64,000 bases of DNA from Pseudozyma flocculosa PF-1. Taxonomy: Eukaryota; Basidiomycota; Ustilaginomycetes; Ustilaginales; Ustilaginaceae. The notes under the pieces are model-generated. The model was not told the DNA's origin, made no database searches, and saw only the letters and a program-made list of their open reading frames with translations. The stretch covers positions 1 through 64,000 of the forward strand of contig NW_006920897.1 of assembly GCF_000417875.1 (NCBI RefSeq), in the 5' to 3' direction. A program made the translations under genes and the position numbers. Shown here piece after piece: positions 62,800-64,000 of this stretch (within the stretch, counting starts at the first letter, position 1; each line of letters begins with the position of its first letter).

Positions 62800-64000
62800 G
62801 ATGATGATGAGAGGCGGTATTGAGGGCAGGGAGAGGGTCGAGGCGGGGCATGCGGTCGAGGTGGTGGCCGAAGGAGACGAGCAGGAGGGGAGCAATGCAG
62901 GGCGGTGCAGGGTATCGTGTCTATGAATGGGATCGAGGCGAGCGTAGTCAGGGGGCAGGGATGATCCGGATCGAGCAGTCGAGGGGTGTCGAGGGTTGCA
63001 TGGGAAGCAGGGCGACGTCGAGCTGCCGGTGCGTAGGGTGTGCAAGGATAGAAGCGGCCGGGTCGTGGTTGTGATGGGACAAGAAGCTCAAAGGTGGATA
63101 TTGAGGCCAAGAGGATAGAAAGGATGAGGGAGGGAGATGTGATGGGTGGTTGACGGCGTGTAGGAGCATGTGCAGATGAGCCAAATAGAACAGCGGATCG
63201 GCTGATGATCGAGGCGCGGCTTGCTGTTGAGATGGAGGGAGTGTCGGTACGGGCGAAAAAGAGTTTTGACAGGTTGGTGCGAGGGAAGAGGCTACATACG
63301 CTTGCTTTCCGTGACTTTGCATGCGCAGGCGGAGGGGCACGAGCTTGAGGCGCAGGGAACGGTGCGGCGCGGCGACTTGAGGTGTCGTCCGTGACGGGCT
63401 GCGCATCGGGGCAGGGAGAGAGACGAATGGACCGAAACGAGGCAGGCTATGTAGGGCCGTGCTGGACGATGAAGAGCGTGGCGCATCGTGGGTGGAGCGG
63501 CGCACCTTGAGATGGCTTAGTGGGGCGGAGCGAGCATGGTGACCGGCGACGAGGATGCGGGTACGGATGTTGCGGATGCGCGGGTGCGCGGGTGCGCGGG
63601 TGCGCGGGTGCGCGGGTGCGGTGAGGCGCGGAGGCAGAGGCGGAGGCAGAGGCAGAGGCAGAGACAGAGGCAGATGCAGAGGCAGAGCCAAAAGAGGGGC
63701 GAGCTGGGCGAGGCACGTTGGATGCGGAGGACCAACAGGCCGACGAGACGGGCCAAATGAACGAGGTCCGAGAGTGATGGGGCGAGCGGGGCTGAGATGG
63801 TGGTCGTACGAAACGAGAGAGGCCGGGCGACGACGAAGAAAAGAGCCAAGAAAGGGTGCATGGCGGACATGGCCCAAGGTGTAGGTAGGCCCGGGCGCTG
63901 CGCCCCGGCGCACAGACAGGCTAGGCCTCGGGGCGCCTATGAATCAGGTGGCCCTCTGTCGCCCGACAGTCCGACCTTGGGCCAGCGAGGCAGACGGCGG
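62800..64000. other. Upstream region of the RdRP gene with short tandem repeats
   Basis: No gene could be supported. The minus-strand open frame over 63913-62948 is a Pro/Leu/His/Arg-rich translation of repeats: an 8-mer GCGCGGGT tract (about 63577-63618) and a GAGGCA hexamer tract (about 63629-63684). Confidence 0.55.

Noticed and set aside
62948..63913. Minus-strand open frame of 321 codons at the window end
   Set aside because: The composition is Pro/Leu/His/Arg from 6- and 8-base tandem repeats, and neighbouring frames are equally open.

Overview
The window is eukaryotic nuclear DNA from a high-GC filamentous or yeast-like fungus. It is most likely a basidiomycete of the smut lineage (Ustilaginomycotina). 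The genes are compact, the introns are short with GTGAGT donors, intergenic gaps are small, and the proteins (Argonaute, Tel1, Tyr1, carboxypeptidase S, Pre1) read as fungal. The species cannot be named from sequence alone. An Argonaute and an RNA-dependent RNA polymerase in one 64 kb window point to a lineage that kept RNAi, unlike Ustilago maydis.

Region 1 (1-9.9 kb) is a transposable-element island. The base layer, on the minus strand, is a decayed Ty1/copia pol region (about 9668-6885) followed by a decayed coiled-coil/zinc-cluster gene (about 6475-1463). Inserted into it are at least six elements, or ends of elements, whose termini read CATAGCTAG. Three are complete, with inverted termini and exact 3-bp target duplications: 2924-5884 (TCT), 3991-5500 nested inside it (GAT), and 8940-9207 (AGT). 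They carry subterminal arrays of short palindromic motifs, GGCTGGC-type minisatellite cores and, in the larger ones, a 51-bp hairpin. No transposase is visible. They look like a non-autonomous DNA transposon family with CACTA-like organisation, and this is the most novel-looking system here.

Region 2 (9.9-13.2 kb) holds a frameshifted gene for a Crinkler/CR-type P-loop NTPase joined to a PD-(D/E)xK nuclease domain. An intron-containing tRNA-like gene follows at 13.7 kb.

Region 3 (14.2-64 kb) is an ordinary gene-rich arm. In order it carries an allantoate-type MFS permease, Argonaute (-), proteasome beta-4/Pre1 (-), Mis12/Mtw1 (+), an EST1/SMG7-like protein (+), vacuolar carboxypeptidase S (+), a small Cys-rich protein (+), a hotdog thioesterase (-), a PX-domain protein (+), prephenate dehydrogenase Tyr1 (-), Tel1/ATM (+), a MIF4G protein (+) and an RNA-dependent RNA polymerase (-).

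Functional themes are RNA silencing (Argonaute plus RdRP, next to a repeat island able to form hairpins), chromosome and telomere biology (Mis12, EST1/SMG7-like, Tel1) and housekeeping metabolism. Exon models below were built by hand from splice signals and reading phase. They join in frame, but no transcript evidence was available.
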